From contig CAWJDO010000002.1 in assembly GCA_963841635.1 (NCBI GenBank), forward strand, positions 1-64,000: DNA of 64,000 nucleotides, in the 5' to 3' direction. Shown here piece after piece: positions 42,877 to 51,450 of this stretch. The position numbers were made by a program, and so were the translations under genes. Each line of letters opens with the position of its first letter. Within the stretch, counting starts at the first letter, position 1. This DNA is from DASWZN01 sp963841635. Lineage in GTDB: Bacteria > Acidobacteriota > Terriglobia > Bryobacterales > Bryobacteraceae. The notes below the pieces were generated by a model. The model did not search any database and had not been told where the DNA came from. It was given only the letters and a program-made list of their open reading frames with translations.

Positions 42877-44229
42877 ATGCAAGTTCATTCCACGACCGGC
42901 GGGCGGCGCTCGTTTCTGAAGGGCGTCGCCGGAGCCATGGGCCTCAGCCTCTGGGCTGACGAAACGCTGGAGGCCCTGCCTCAGAACGTCAACACCAACT
43001 CCAAGCCGTCGGAGTTGAAGATCACCGACCTGCGCGTGGCGGTCATCGGGCACGCGCCCATGACCTGTCCCATCATCCGCCTTGACACCAACCAGGGCAT
43101 CTATGGCCTCGGCGAGGTGCGCGACGGTGCCAGCAAGAACTACGCGCTCATGTTGAAGAGCCGCCTCCTGGGCGAGAACCCCTGCAACGTGGACAAGGTG
43201 TTCCGCAAGATCAAGCAGTTCGGCGGCCACTCGCGGCAGGGCGGCGGAGTCAGCGGAGTCGAGATGGCGCTCTGGGATTTGGCCGGCAAGGCGTACGGCG
43301 TGCCGGTCTTCCAGATGCTTGGCGGCCGGTTCCGCGACCGCATCCGCTGCTACGCCGATACCACCGAGTCGCACGACCCGAAGATCTATGGCCAGCGTCT
43401 GAAAGCGCGCCGCGACGAGGGCTTCACCTGGCTCAAGATGGACCTCGGCATCGACTTGATGGCCGATATTCCCGGCGCCATCACCATGCCCGCGGGCACC
43501 AGTCTGGCCTATGGCGACCCCGTCCAGCACATGTTCACGGCCACCGAGATCACCGAAAAAGGGGCCGCCATCATGGCGGACTACGTCGGCCAGGTGCGCG
43601 AGATGGTCGGGATGGACATACCGCTTTCGGCCGACCACTTCGGCCACATCGGAGTCAATAGCTGCATCCGCCTGGGCAAGGCACTTACTAAGTACAACAT
43701 GGCGTGGCTCGAGGACATGATCCCATGGCAGTACACCGACCTGCTGAAGCAGATCAGCGCCGCCGTGGACATTCCCATCCTCACCGGCGAGGACATTTAT
43801 CTGAAGGAGCCGTTCCTGGAGTTGTGCCGCGCGCACGCGGTGGACATCATCCAGCCGGACCTGGCGACGGCGGGAGGGATTCTGGAGACGAAGAAGATCG
43901 GCGATGCGGCCCAGGAATTGGGAGTGGCGATGGCGATGCACTTCGCGGGAACTCCCGTGTCGTGCATGGCGAACGTCCATTGCGCCGCCGCGACCCAGAA
44001 CTTCCTGGTGATGGAGAACCATTCGGTCGATGTCCCCTGGTGGGGCGACCTGGTGGACGGTATCGAAAAGCCCATCGTCAACAAAGGGTTCATTACCGTT
44101 CCGGACAAACCCGGCCTGGGAGTTACTCTGAACGAAGAGGTTTTCAAGCAGCACTTACTCGAGCCGGGTTACTTCGAACCGACGCCGCAGTGGGACGTCG
44201 ATCGCACTAACGACCGCCTGTGGAGTTGA
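42877..44229 (+). CDS. Tat-exported enolase-superfamily protein (mandelate racemase type)
   Basis: The 450-aa product has a Tat signal (GRRSFLKGVAGAMG), the capping domain (LRVAVIGHAPMTCPIIRLDT) and a barrel. Visible metal and catalytic residues are the Lys of LKMDLGID, Asp of LSADHFGH, Glu of WLEDMIPW, Glu of LTGEDIYL and His of AMHFAGTP. The family includes sugar-acid dehydratases. Gene context with a mannonate-dehydratase-like protein and an RraA-like protein suggests sugar-acid breakdown, but the specific substrate is unknown. Confidence 0.85.
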   Translation: MQVHSTTGGRRSFLKGVAGAMGLSLWADETLEALPQNVNTNSKPSELKITDLRVAVIGHAPMTCPIIRLDTNQGIYGLGEVRDGASKNYALMLKSRLLGENPCNVDKVFRKIKQFGGHSRQGGGVSGVEMALWDLAGKAYGVPVFQMLGGRFRDRIRCYADTTESHDPKIYGQRLKARRDEGFTWLKMDLGIDLMADIPGAITMPAGTSLAYGDPVQHMFTATEITEKGAAIMADYVGQVREMVGMDIPLSADHFGHIGVNSCIRLGKALTKYNMAWLEDMIPWQYTDLLKQISAAVDIPILTGEDIYLKEPFLELCRAHAVDIIQPDLATAGGILETKKIGDAAQELGVAMAMHFAGTPVSCMANVHCAAATQNFLVMENHSVDVPWWGDLVDGIEKPIVNKGFITVPDKPGLGVTLNEEVFKQHLLEPGYFEPTPQWDVDRTNDRLWS

Positions 44230-44232
44230 GCC

Positions 44233-45120
44233 ATGCACCTTCTATCCGCTTTGGCACTGACCGGCGCGGCTGCGGTGATCGCCCTGCCGCAGTCCATCAC
44301 GCTCACCCGGGAGCAACTGATCGCCTACACCGCCCAGAATCCGTTCGAGCGGTTTCCCGATGGCCGGCCTAAGATCCCCGACTCGCTGATCGAGCGCGCC
44401 CGCGGCCTTTCGGCCGAAGAGGTCTGGTCGATCCTGCCGGGCAAGGGCTTTCACAACCAATACGAGGACGGCTTCGAGGAGCTGCACCCCGGAAAGACAC
44501 TCGTAGGCCGTGCGTTCACCGTGCAGTTCATGCCCGCGCGCCCGGACCTGGAAGATGTCCTGAAGGCTACGGCGCAGGCGTCCGGCCTCGGCGCGCTGAA
44601 AAACCAGACTGCGATCGATATGTTGCAGCCCGGTGACGTGCTGGTGGTCGACTTGTTCGGCAAGGAGGACGGCGGCACCATCGTCGGCGACAATCTCTTC
44701 TACTACATCATGAAGACGGCCCACGCCGGCGGCCTGGTGGTGGATGGCTCGATCCGCGACCTGGAAGGTATCGCGCAGATGGACATGCCGGCGTATTATC
44801 GCCACGCGCACCCGAGCGGTATCTCCGGCGTCGTGATGACCGGCATCAACATCCCCATTCGCATCGGCCACGTGACGGTGATGCCGGGCGACCTGGTGGT
44901 GGGCGACCGCGAGGGTGTGTACTTCATCCCGCCGCAACTGGCGCAGCAGGTCATGGACAGCGCCGACATTTCCCACATTCACGACGAGTGGACCCGCAAG
45001 AAGCTCGGCGAGGGCAAGTACAAGTCGAGCGACATTTACTACTCACCGCACGATCCCGCGCTCAAGAAGGAATACGAGGAGTATCTGAAGAAGCGCCTGG
45101 AGGAGATACGGGGTAAGTAG
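44233..45120 (+). CDS. RraA-like / HMG-aldolase family protein with signal peptide
   Basis: The 295-aa product has an N-terminal signal-like segment (about 1-18). The RraA fold shows AFTVQFMPARPDLED, MLQPGDVLVVDLFGKEDGGTIVGDNL, GGLVVDGSIRDLEGI (the GxxRD region) and VMPGDLVVGDREGVYFIPPQ. Relatives are aldolases or decarboxylases of keto acids. A highly charged C-terminal helix follows. It starts 3 bp after the enolase-family stop, so the two are cotranscribed. Confidence 0.82.
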   Translation: MHLLSALALTGAAAVIALPQSITLTREQLIAYTAQNPFERFPDGRPKIPDSLIERARGLSAEEVWSILPGKGFHNQYEDGFEELHPGKTLVGRAFTVQFMPARPDLEDVLKATAQASGLGALKNQTAIDMLQPGDVLVVDLFGKEDGGTIVGDNLFYYIMKTAHAGGLVVDGSIRDLEGIAQMDMPAYYRHAHPSGISGVVMTGINIPIRIGHVTVMPGDLVVGDREGVYFIPPQLAQQVMDSADISHIHDEWTRKKLGEGKYKSSDIYYSPHDPALKKEYEEYLKKRLEEIRGK

Positions 45121-45130
45121 ACATGGGGCC

Positions 45131-45203
45131 GCTCTCCAGAACTGCGCCGGACGTCCAGGTCCGGCTTAGGGGGACGTCGAACTCCGCCGCAGCTCTGGAG
45201 AGC
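45131..45203. repeat. long hairpin between convergent genes
   Basis: GCTCTCCAGA (45131-45140) pairs with TCTGGAGAGC (45194-45203). Inside are further complementary blocks CTGCGCCGGA/CCGCCGCAG and CCGGAC-GTCCAG-GTCCGG. It lies between the RraA-like gene and the convergent PEP-CTERM gene and could end transcription both ways, although no T-run is present. Confidence 0.65.
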
Positions 45204-45239
45204 GCCTTGCCTTGGTAAGTTGAGATACTGGGTGCGCCG

Positions 45240-45890
45240 TTAGCGGGCCCGCCTGCGGCGCAGCACTCCAGCGAGACCGAGGATGCCCGAACCGAACAGT
45301 ACTATCGTGCTAGGCTCGGGCGTTGCGCTTCCGCTGTAGAGAGTGAAGGATTCCCCGCCTGCTCCACACTCCCCCGCAGTGACTCCGCCGACCGCAAAGT
45401 AGCAGCTTGCGGATCCGCCGTTGACGTCCCATCCGTCGAATTGGCTGCCGGCGCTATCATTGGCGCCGCCCAGAGTCAGGTAGTACGTGCTGCCGCCCAA
45501 CAGTGCTCCCGAGAGACCGGTTATATGGATGGTGTAAACGTCATAGCCGAAATCGTTGTCAGCGATGTCAAGGGTATAGCCGACCTGGCTTACCGAGCCA
45601 CTGCTTATGCCGCTGGCGAAAGCAGAGGTGCCGAGCGCCCAGGCGATCGAGGTCGGCAGTGTACCTGTTGGCACCCACTCGCCGAAATCAAGGCTGGTGG
45701 CGGTGCCGCTGTTGGTTGCGATGAACCCATCCGAAATGCTTTGTGAAAACGGCCCGCTGCCAGGGCCATCGATATAGAACGCATTACTGGTCCCGAGGAC
45801 GGGACCGTCGGTGTAGAGGATGCCCGCAAATCCAGCAGTGCTCATCGCGAGACACAAACCTACCCCGAGTGCCCGAATGGCAATCGACAT
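45240..45890 (-). CDS. PEP-CTERM sorted extracellular protein
   Basis: The 216-aa product starts at the ATG at 45890 after AAAGGGAGATTTG. It has a signal peptide (about 1-23), a Gly/Ser-rich beta domain and a C-terminal PEP-CTERM tail: TPEPSTIVLFGSG, a hydrophobic helix and RRRRAR. Such proteins are processed by an exosortase and often accompany exopolysaccharide. No exosortase gene is in the window. Confidence 0.88.
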   Translation of the reverse strand: MSIAIRALGVGLCLAMSTAGFAGILYTDGPVLGTSNAFYIDGPGSGPFSQSISDGFIATNSGTATSLDFGEWVPTGTLPTSIAWALGTSAFASGISSGSVSQVGYTLDIADNDFGYDVYTIHITGLSGALLGGSTYYLTLGGANDSAGSQFDGWDVNGGSASCYFAVGGVTAGECGAGGESFTLYSGSATPEPSTIVLFGSGILGLAGVLRRRRAR

Positions 45891-46224
45891 AGTCAAATCT
45901 CCCTTTGTCTTAGCCCGGATCCCCGTGCTGGCAGTACCGACCAGCTTTTTGGCCTCCGTGCTTTCACCCATTGTAACGCAAAACAGGTAGTAGTAGAGCC
46001 TGTTATCGCATTTGTTCCATCCGGGGCGACTCCGGCAGCCCACAAAGGGGCCACCAACTAGCTCCTCCGGTTGCGAAAAAGCCTGGAAGTGCCTTCCGAT
46101 CGGGCACCGCCGGCGCTGCGATCCGGCGCTCCGTGCTCACAACAGCCGCCGTATCAGGTGGCTCTCCGCCCGAAGCAGCCAAGAATAGGCGTCGGAGGCC
46201 ATCAAGGGGGCCTACAAGCGCGTC

Positions 46225-48840
46225 TTACTCCGCCCGCAGGGCCGTGACGGGATCCACGCGGCTGGCGCGCCAGGCGGGCAGGTAGCTCGCCGCGGCCGCC
46301 AGCGCGATCAGGAGCGCCGCAACTCCGGCGAAGGTCGGCGCGTCCGTCGTTCCCACGCCGTAGAGAACCGTGGACAGGAATCGCGACAAGCCCGCGGCCA
46401 GCAGCAGGCCGGCCGCGACGCCGGCGAGCGATAGCTTGAGGCCCTGGCCCACGATCAGGCCCAGGACGTCTTTGCGGTCCGCCCCCAGCGCCATCCGGAT
46501 TCCGATTTCGTGCGCGCGCTGGGCAACCAGGTAGGCCATGACGCCGTAGATGCCCACGCAGGCGAGAGCCAGGGCCAGAGCCGCGAACAAGCTGAGCAGG
46601 AGCATGCGCAGGCGCCGCGGCGAGCGCGATGCCGACACCACTTCTTCCATGCTGCGGACGCCGTAGAGCGGCTGGTCCCGGTCGATGGAGTGAATGGCGC
46701 TTTGAACGGCCGACGCGGCCGCTGCCGGTTCCGTCGATGTGCGGACCACGAATACCATGAACGGCCAGGGGTCCCGGGCGTAGGGCACGTAGACGGCGGG
46801 GCGCGGCGACTGGTCCAGGTTGTGCTGGTGCACGTCCTCGACGACACCGACCACCTGGCACCACTCGTTCTCCTTGCCGCATCCGCCCACCGTCACGAAC
46901 TCCCCGACCGGATTCCGTCCCGGCCAGAAGACACGCGCCATGGACTGGTTGACCAGGATCACCGGCGGAGCGCTGGCATCGTCGCGTTCTGTGAAGGCGC
47001 GGCCGCTGAGGAGACGGATGCCCATGGCGCGGAAATAGTCGGGACTGGTCACCAGATAGTCGGGCGCGGGGTCGTCCTGGGTCGAGGTGCGTCCCTTGAT
47101 GTCGACGGAGCGCGTGCTGTTACCGGGGTTCAGCGGGAGGCGAGAGACCACCGCGGCCGAGCCGACGCCGGGAAGACCAGCGATGCTCTCGAGAGTCCGG
47201 GTCACGAACCGGGCGCGATCGCCGGGGGCAGGGTAGCGGGCCTCGGAAAGCGATAGCCTGAGGCTCAGGACGCGCTCCGCCTGGAATCCTTCGGAGACCG
47301 CCAGCAGCCGGCTGAAGCTGCGGATCAGAAGGCCGGCGCCAACCAGCAGCACCGCGGCCAGCGCGACCTCGATCGCTACCAGCGCGCTCCGGGCGCGGTG
47401 CGCGCGCATGCCGCCTGACGAACCGCGGCCTTGCTCCTTGAGCATGCCGTCCAGGGCGCGCGCGCCCGAGAGATGCAGGGCGGGGAAGAGTCCGAAGAGG
47501 ATTCCCGAGGCGAGCGAGACCAGCGTAGTGAAGGCCAGAACGCGCGGGTCCAACTTCAGCGCCCCATTGCCGAGCATGCCTTCCGGCAGCAGTGCGCGCA
47601 GCGGATGCAAGCCCGCATAGGCGAGCCCGATTCCGAGGACGCCGCCGGCCGCCGCGAGCAGAATGCTCTCCGTGAGGAATTGCCGCACCAGGCGCGCCCG
47701 TCCCGCGCCGAGCGCCGAGCGGACCGCGATCTCCTTCTGCCGTGCCGCGCCGCGCGCCAGCAGAATGTTCGCGACGTTGGCGCAGGCAATCATGAGCAGA
47801 AGCCCGACCGCGCCCAACAGGATCATCAGGGCCGGCCGCGCCGGGCCAATCAGGTCATCACGCAGGGTCACCAGGGCAGCGCTGGAGGCTTCCTCGTTGC
47901 TGCCGTACTGCTGCTTCAGGCGGCGGGCGATCGTGTCGGCCTCCGCCTGCGCTTGCGCCAAAGAGAAGCCGGGGCGCACCCGCCCGATGGTATCGAAGTA
48001 GTGCGAGTCGCGTATGTTCGACTGGTCGAGATCGGGCCGCAGGATGTGCTCGGGAACCGCGAAGCGCGCCGCGGTCCACAACTCGGATTCCTCGGGGTAT
48101 TGAAAGAACCGCGGCATGACTCCCACGACGGTTCTGGGCTCGCCGTCAATAAGGATCTGCCTGCCCAGCACGTCCGCGTTCCCTCCGTAGCGCCGCTGCC
48201 ACAGCGCATAACTCAGGACCACGGCACGCGCGGCGCCCGGCTTGTCCAACTCCCGCGTGAGGGTGCGGCCCAGCTGGGCCTGAACTCCGAGCACGCCGAA
48301 GAAATCGGGCGTCACGACGGCGCCGGCGATCCTTTCCGGCCGGTCCTGCCCGGTGACATTGAACGGCGACAAGCGGTAACCCGCCAGGTCGAGCGCTCGG
48401 CTCTGCCGGTGGAAATCCAAGTAGGTGGCGGGCGAGAGCGCGGAGTTCTCCCCGGCCTGGGCGCGTCCGTACAGCATGACCAGCCGGTCCGGCTGTGGAT
48501 AGGGCAGCGGGCGGAGCAGCGCGGCATCGATCACGCTGAAGATGGCGGTGTTCGCTCCGATGCCGAGGGCCAGCGTAAGCACCGCCGCGATGGTGAACGC
48601 GGGCGAGCGCCGCAACGTACGCACAGCATAGTGCGAGTCTCTCGACAGTTCGTCCCACCACATCCAGCGGCCGCTCTCGTAATAGCGTTCCTCGGCCGCC
48701 GTAGGGTTGCCGAAGGCGCGCCGCGCGGCGGCCTCGGCGTCCGCCTGGCTGAGGCCCTCGGCTCGCAGGCGCTCCGCTTCGAGCGCGATGTGAGCCTGGA
48801 TCTCGGCGCTGAAGTCGCTCGCGGCTCGACGGCGAAACAT
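46225..48840 (-). CDS. acidobacterial duplicated orphan permease (MacB/FtsX type)
   Basis: The ~871-aa product starts at the ATG at 48840 (MFRRRAASDFSAEIQ) after GGAGGGTCGTAGC. An N-terminal cytoplasmic segment precedes two MacB-like halves, each with a periplasmic domain and FtsX-type helices. Motifs include AFTIAAVLTLALGIGANTAI, LLMIACANVANILLARGAAR and, at the end, EIGIRMALGADRKDVL. These ADOP proteins lack their own ATPase subunit nearby, as here. The upstream PadR gene is 2 bp away, the usual PadR-ADOP pairing. Confidence 0.92.
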   Translation of the reverse strand: MFRRRAASDFSAEIQAHIALEAERLRAEGLSQADAEAAARRAFGNPTAAEERYYESGRWMWWDELSRDSHYAVRTLRRSPAFTIAAVLTLALGIGANTAIFSVIDAALLRPLPYPQPDRLVMLYGRAQAGENSALSPATYLDFHRQSRALDLAGYRLSPFNVTGQDRPERIAGAVVTPDFFGVLGVQAQLGRTLTRELDKPGAARAVVLSYALWQRRYGGNADVLGRQILIDGEPRTVVGVMPRFFQYPEESELWTAARFAVPEHILRPDLDQSNIRDSHYFDTIGRVRPGFSLAQAQAEADTIARRLKQQYGSNEEASSAALVTLRDDLIGPARPALMILLGAVGLLLMIACANVANILLARGAARQKEIAVRSALGAGRARLVRQFLTESILLAAAGGVLGIGLAYAGLHPLRALLPEGMLGNGALKLDPRVLAFTTLVSLASGILFGLFPALHLSGARALDGMLKEQGRGSSGGMRAHRARSALVAIEVALAAVLLVGAGLLIRSFSRLLAVSEGFQAERVLSLRLSLSEARYPAPGDRARFVTRTLESIAGLPGVGSAAVVSRLPLNPGNSTRSVDIKGRTSTQDDPAPDYLVTSPDYFRAMGIRLLSGRAFTERDDASAPPVILVNQSMARVFWPGRNPVGEFVTVGGCGKENEWCQVVGVVEDVHQHNLDQSPRPAVYVPYARDPWPFMVFVVRTSTEPAAAASAVQSAIHSIDRDQPLYGVRSMEEVVSASRSPRRLRMLLLSLFAALALALACVGIYGVMAYLVAQRAHEIGIRMALGADRKDVLGLIVGQGLKLSLAGVAAGLLLAAGLSRFLSTVLYGVGTTDAPTFAGVAALLIALAAAASYLPAWRASRVDPVTALRAE

Positions 48841-48841
48841 G

Positions 48842-49195
48842 CTACGACCCTCCTTCCGCACCGAGGACGCACCCGATCGCCGCCGCCAGGCGCTGCCAGC
48901 GCGTGGTTTCGTCGGCCAGGTGGCTGCGCCCGCTCTTCGTCAGCGTGTAGAAGCGCGCCTTGCGGTTGTTCTCGGAATTGCCCCACGCGGCCCGGATCCA
49001 GCCCTTGGCTTCGAGACGCTGCAGGGCCGGGTAGAGCGCTCCGTGTTCCACCAGCAACTCATCGTTCGAAGTGAGCTGGATTGAGCGCGCGATCCCCTGC
49101 CCGTGCTGCGGCCCGAATACCAGCGTCCTCAGGATGAGGAGGTCGAGCGTGCCCTGGAGCAGTGCCAGTTGTTCTTTGTCGTCTTGGGTAGCCAT
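48842..49195 (-). CDS. PadR-family transcriptional regulator
   Basis: The 117-aa product has the PadR winged helix: LLQGTLDLLILRTLVFGPQH, EHGALYPALQRLEAKGWI and KARFYTLTKSGRSHLADE, with a short C-terminal helix for dimerisation. It directly precedes the ADOP permease and probably regulates it. Ligand unknown. Confidence 0.93.
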   Translation of the reverse strand: MATQDDKEQLALLQGTLDLLILRTLVFGPQHGQGIARSIQLTSNDELLVEHGALYPALQRLEAKGWIRAAWGNSENNRKARFYTLTKSGRSHLADETTRWQRLAAAIGCVLGAEGGS

Positions 49196-49247
49196 CTGAC
49201 CCGAGTATGGATGAACTCGGGTAAGATGTCAACCCGAGGGCGGGCGG

Positions 49248-50105
49248 TCAGTTGTAACTACGCACCAGCGCGGCGACCACGTCGTCGTCCTCGGGCTCCG
49301 CGCCGTACTCAAAGCCCGCGGAGGTTTTGGATGGCGGCGACGGGCCATCGACGCCTCCGAGGTTCCGCCGTTGCCGCGTCGCGAGGTCCAGAAGGACCAT
49401 GCCGCAACTGCTCTGGTAAGCGCCGCCGCCGAATCCGGCGCGCACGCCGTCGTGCAGGTACTCGCCCACCTGGCCATAGCCGTAGGTCAACAGGATGACA
49501 GACCGGACCTGCGCCGGGGACGAGGCAAGCTGAATCGGCGCCTTGCCCTCCAGGTCGCCCTGAATCCCCGAGGCACGTGGAAAGCGGCCCACTCCGGCGA
49601 GCCTTTCGAGCCACGCCTGGCGGCTTAGATCCGCTCTGGCGACCATCACCGGCCCCAGCGGCTTGAGTTGTTCGTTCGTAGTGAACGATTGCCAGCGGGA
49701 TGCCTGTAGCAAAGCCGGAAACCAGCGGTAGCCGTGCCAGCACAAGCCGCAGTAAACGGCCAGCGCCAGGGAGGCGAGCACCAGATGGAAGGTCCGGTTC
49801 GCCGCGAACCGGGGGCCCTCCGACCATGCGGGGAACGAGCTGATGACGGCCAGCAGAAACAGCCAAAGTGCGTACCGGGAAAAGCCGAAGCAGAGCGGCA
49901 ACAGGCACTGCAGGAGCCACAAAAGAGCACACGACAGTCGGCAAAGCCGCGCTGGGAGGGTCAGTCTGGGGAGGAGCGCCATCTTGCCGAAGAGGCCGGC
50001 CAGCGGGATCGCAAGGACGACGCTCATCAAAAGCGGTCCCACCAGCGTCTTTACCAGCACCGCAACAAGCCCGAGGAGCAGGAGTACGCCGATTACTGTT
50101 TGCAT
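49248..50105 (-). CDS. membrane protein with soluble C-terminal domain, unknown function
   Basis: The 285-aa product has about four membrane helices in residues 1-125 (VIGVLLLLGLVAVLVKTLVG, LLWLLQCLLPLCFGF, LVLASLALAVYCGLCWHGY). A soluble part follows with LGPVMVARADLSRQAWLERL and SVILLTYGYGQVGEYLHDGV. No family was recognised. It lies between gapA and the PadR gene on the same strand, with a hairpin separating it from gapA. Confidence 0.65.
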   Translation of the reverse strand: MQTVIGVLLLLGLVAVLVKTLVGPLLMSVVLAIPLAGLFGKMALLPRLTLPARLCRLSCALLWLLQCLLPLCFGFSRYALWLFLLAVISSFPAWSEGPRFAANRTFHLVLASLALAVYCGLCWHGYRWFPALLQASRWQSFTTNEQLKPLGPVMVARADLSRQAWLERLAGVGRFPRASGIQGDLEGKAPIQLASSPAQVRSVILLTYGYGQVGEYLHDGVRAGFGGGAYQSSCGMVLLDLATRQRRNLGGVDGPSPPSKTSAGFEYGAEPEDDDVVAALVRSYN

Positions 50106-50154
50106 TGAGGCTCGCGGTCATCACCGCGCCTGGGCGGGCGCTTGGACTGGGGAG

Positions 50155-50196
50155 GATTCGGCGGGACTGCCCGCAGGGAGCAGTCCCGCCCGAATC
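50155..50196 (-). terminator. hairpin just downstream of gapA
   Basis: GATTCGGCGGGACTGC (50155-50170) pairs with GCAGTCCCGCCCGAATC (50180-50196) with one bulge. It begins 11 bp after the gapA stop. There is no T-run, so it is either a weak terminator, an mRNA-stabilising hairpin or a repeat. Confidence 0.5.
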
Positions 50197-50206
50197 GGGT
50201 AGATTC

Positions 50207-51214
50207 CTACAGGCCCTTGGCGGCCAGGAATTTCACCAGGTCGACCACGCGGCAGGAGTAGCCCCACTCGTTGTCGTACCAGGCAACCACCTTGAGCAGA
50301 TTGCCGCCCAGCACCTTCGTCAAACCCGAGTCGACGATCGAGCTGTTCGAATTCTGCAGCATGTCGGTCGAGACCACCGGGTCTTCCGTGTAGGCCAGAA
50401 TGCCCTTCAGCGGACCCTCGGCGGCGGCCTTCAGCGCAGCGTTGACCTCTTCGGCCGTGGCGTCCTTCTCGAGCACCGCCACCAGGTCCACCGCGGAAAC
50501 GTTGGGCGTGGGAACGCGCATGGAGTAGCCGTCCAGCTTGCCCTTCAGCGCTGGCATCACCAGGCCGATAGCCTTGGCGGCGCCGGTCGAGGTGGGAATC
50601 ATGTTGAGCGCGCCGGCGCGAGCGCGGCGCAGGTCTTTGTGCGGGAAGTCCAGGATCGGCTGGTCGTTGGTGTAGCTGTGGATCGTGGTCATCGAGCCCT
50701 TCGCGATTCCGAAGGTCTCGTGCAGCACCTTCGCCACCGGCCCGAGGCAATTGGTGGTGCAGGACGCGTTGGAGATGACGTGGTGCTTGGCCGGATCGTA
50801 CACGTTGTCGTTGACGCCGATGACCACCGTCAGGTCCTCGTTCTTCGCCGGAGCGGAGATGATGACCTTCTTCACCGTCCCGCGCATGTGCTTCGATGCC
50901 TGCGTCGCGTCGGTGAACTTGCCGGTGGATTCGATGACGATCTGCGCGCCGAGCGAGCTCCAGTCGAGCTCCGCCGGGTCCTTGATCGCGAACACCTTCA
51001 GCGGCTTGCCGTTGATGAGGATGGAATCTGCCGTAGCCTTGACTTCAGCGTCAAGCCGGCCCAGGACGGAGTCGTACTTCAGCAAGTGCGCCAGCGTCTT
51101 GGTGTCGGTCAGGTCGTTGCATGCCACGAACTCGATTTCGGGGTCGTTCATTCCGGCCCGGACTACGTTGCGTCCGATGCGGCCGAAACCATTGATTGCT
51201 ACTTTGACTGCCAT
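50207..51214 (-). CDS. gapA: glyceraldehyde-3-phosphate dehydrogenase
   Basis: The 335-aa product has the NAD loop VAINGFGRIGRNVVRAG, the catalytic Cys in ISNASCTTNCLGPVAKVL, PTSTGAAKAIGLVMPALKGK, RVPTPNVSAVDLVAVLEKD and WYDNEWGYSCRVVDL. It is the central glycolytic/gluconeogenic enzyme. An Asp near position 35 is not obvious (CNDLTD), leaving cofactor preference open. It appears to be transcribed alone. Confidence 0.97.
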   Translation of the reverse strand: MAVKVAINGFGRIGRNVVRAGMNDPEIEFVACNDLTDTKTLAHLLKYDSVLGRLDAEVKATADSILINGKPLKVFAIKDPAELDWSSLGAQIVIESTGKFTDATQASKHMRGTVKKVIISAPAKNEDLTVVIGVNDNVYDPAKHHVISNASCTTNCLGPVAKVLHETFGIAKGSMTTIHSYTNDQPILDFPHKDLRRARAGALNMIPTSTGAAKAIGLVMPALKGKLDGYSMRVPTPNVSAVDLVAVLEKDATAEEVNAALKAAAEGPLKGILAYTEDPVVSTDMLQNSNSSIVDSGLTKVLGGNLLKVVAWYDNEWGYSCRVVDLVKFLAAKGL

Positions 51215-51331
51215 TAAGAACTCTCCTGTCGGTTAGGCGTTGTGGAAAACCACAGAAACGGCTGGGAACCGTCCTGCAAAGGAAATAACCTTAGATGATA
51301 CCAGACCCGGACACCCAAAATTGGGCGGACC

Positions 51332-51413
51332 CAGCACCGAACCGCGACCGTCAGGGAGCGGACCTCCGCGGAATTGCACCTGTCCGCTTGCTGACGCGCG
51401 CGGTTCTGTGCTG
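51332..51413. repeat. interspersed repeat family A, inverted pair forming a long hairpin
   Basis: The 32-bp arms at 51332-51363 and 51382-51413 pair at about 27 of 32 positions (left arm starts CAGCACCGAACCGCG; right arm ends CGCGGTTCTGTGCTG). It lies upstream of gapA and downstream of the kinase gene; no gene is in this 236-bp gap. Confidence 0.75.
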
Positions 51414-51450
51414 ATACGCACCCGCAGCACTGGCCCCCCTCCCCGGCCGC

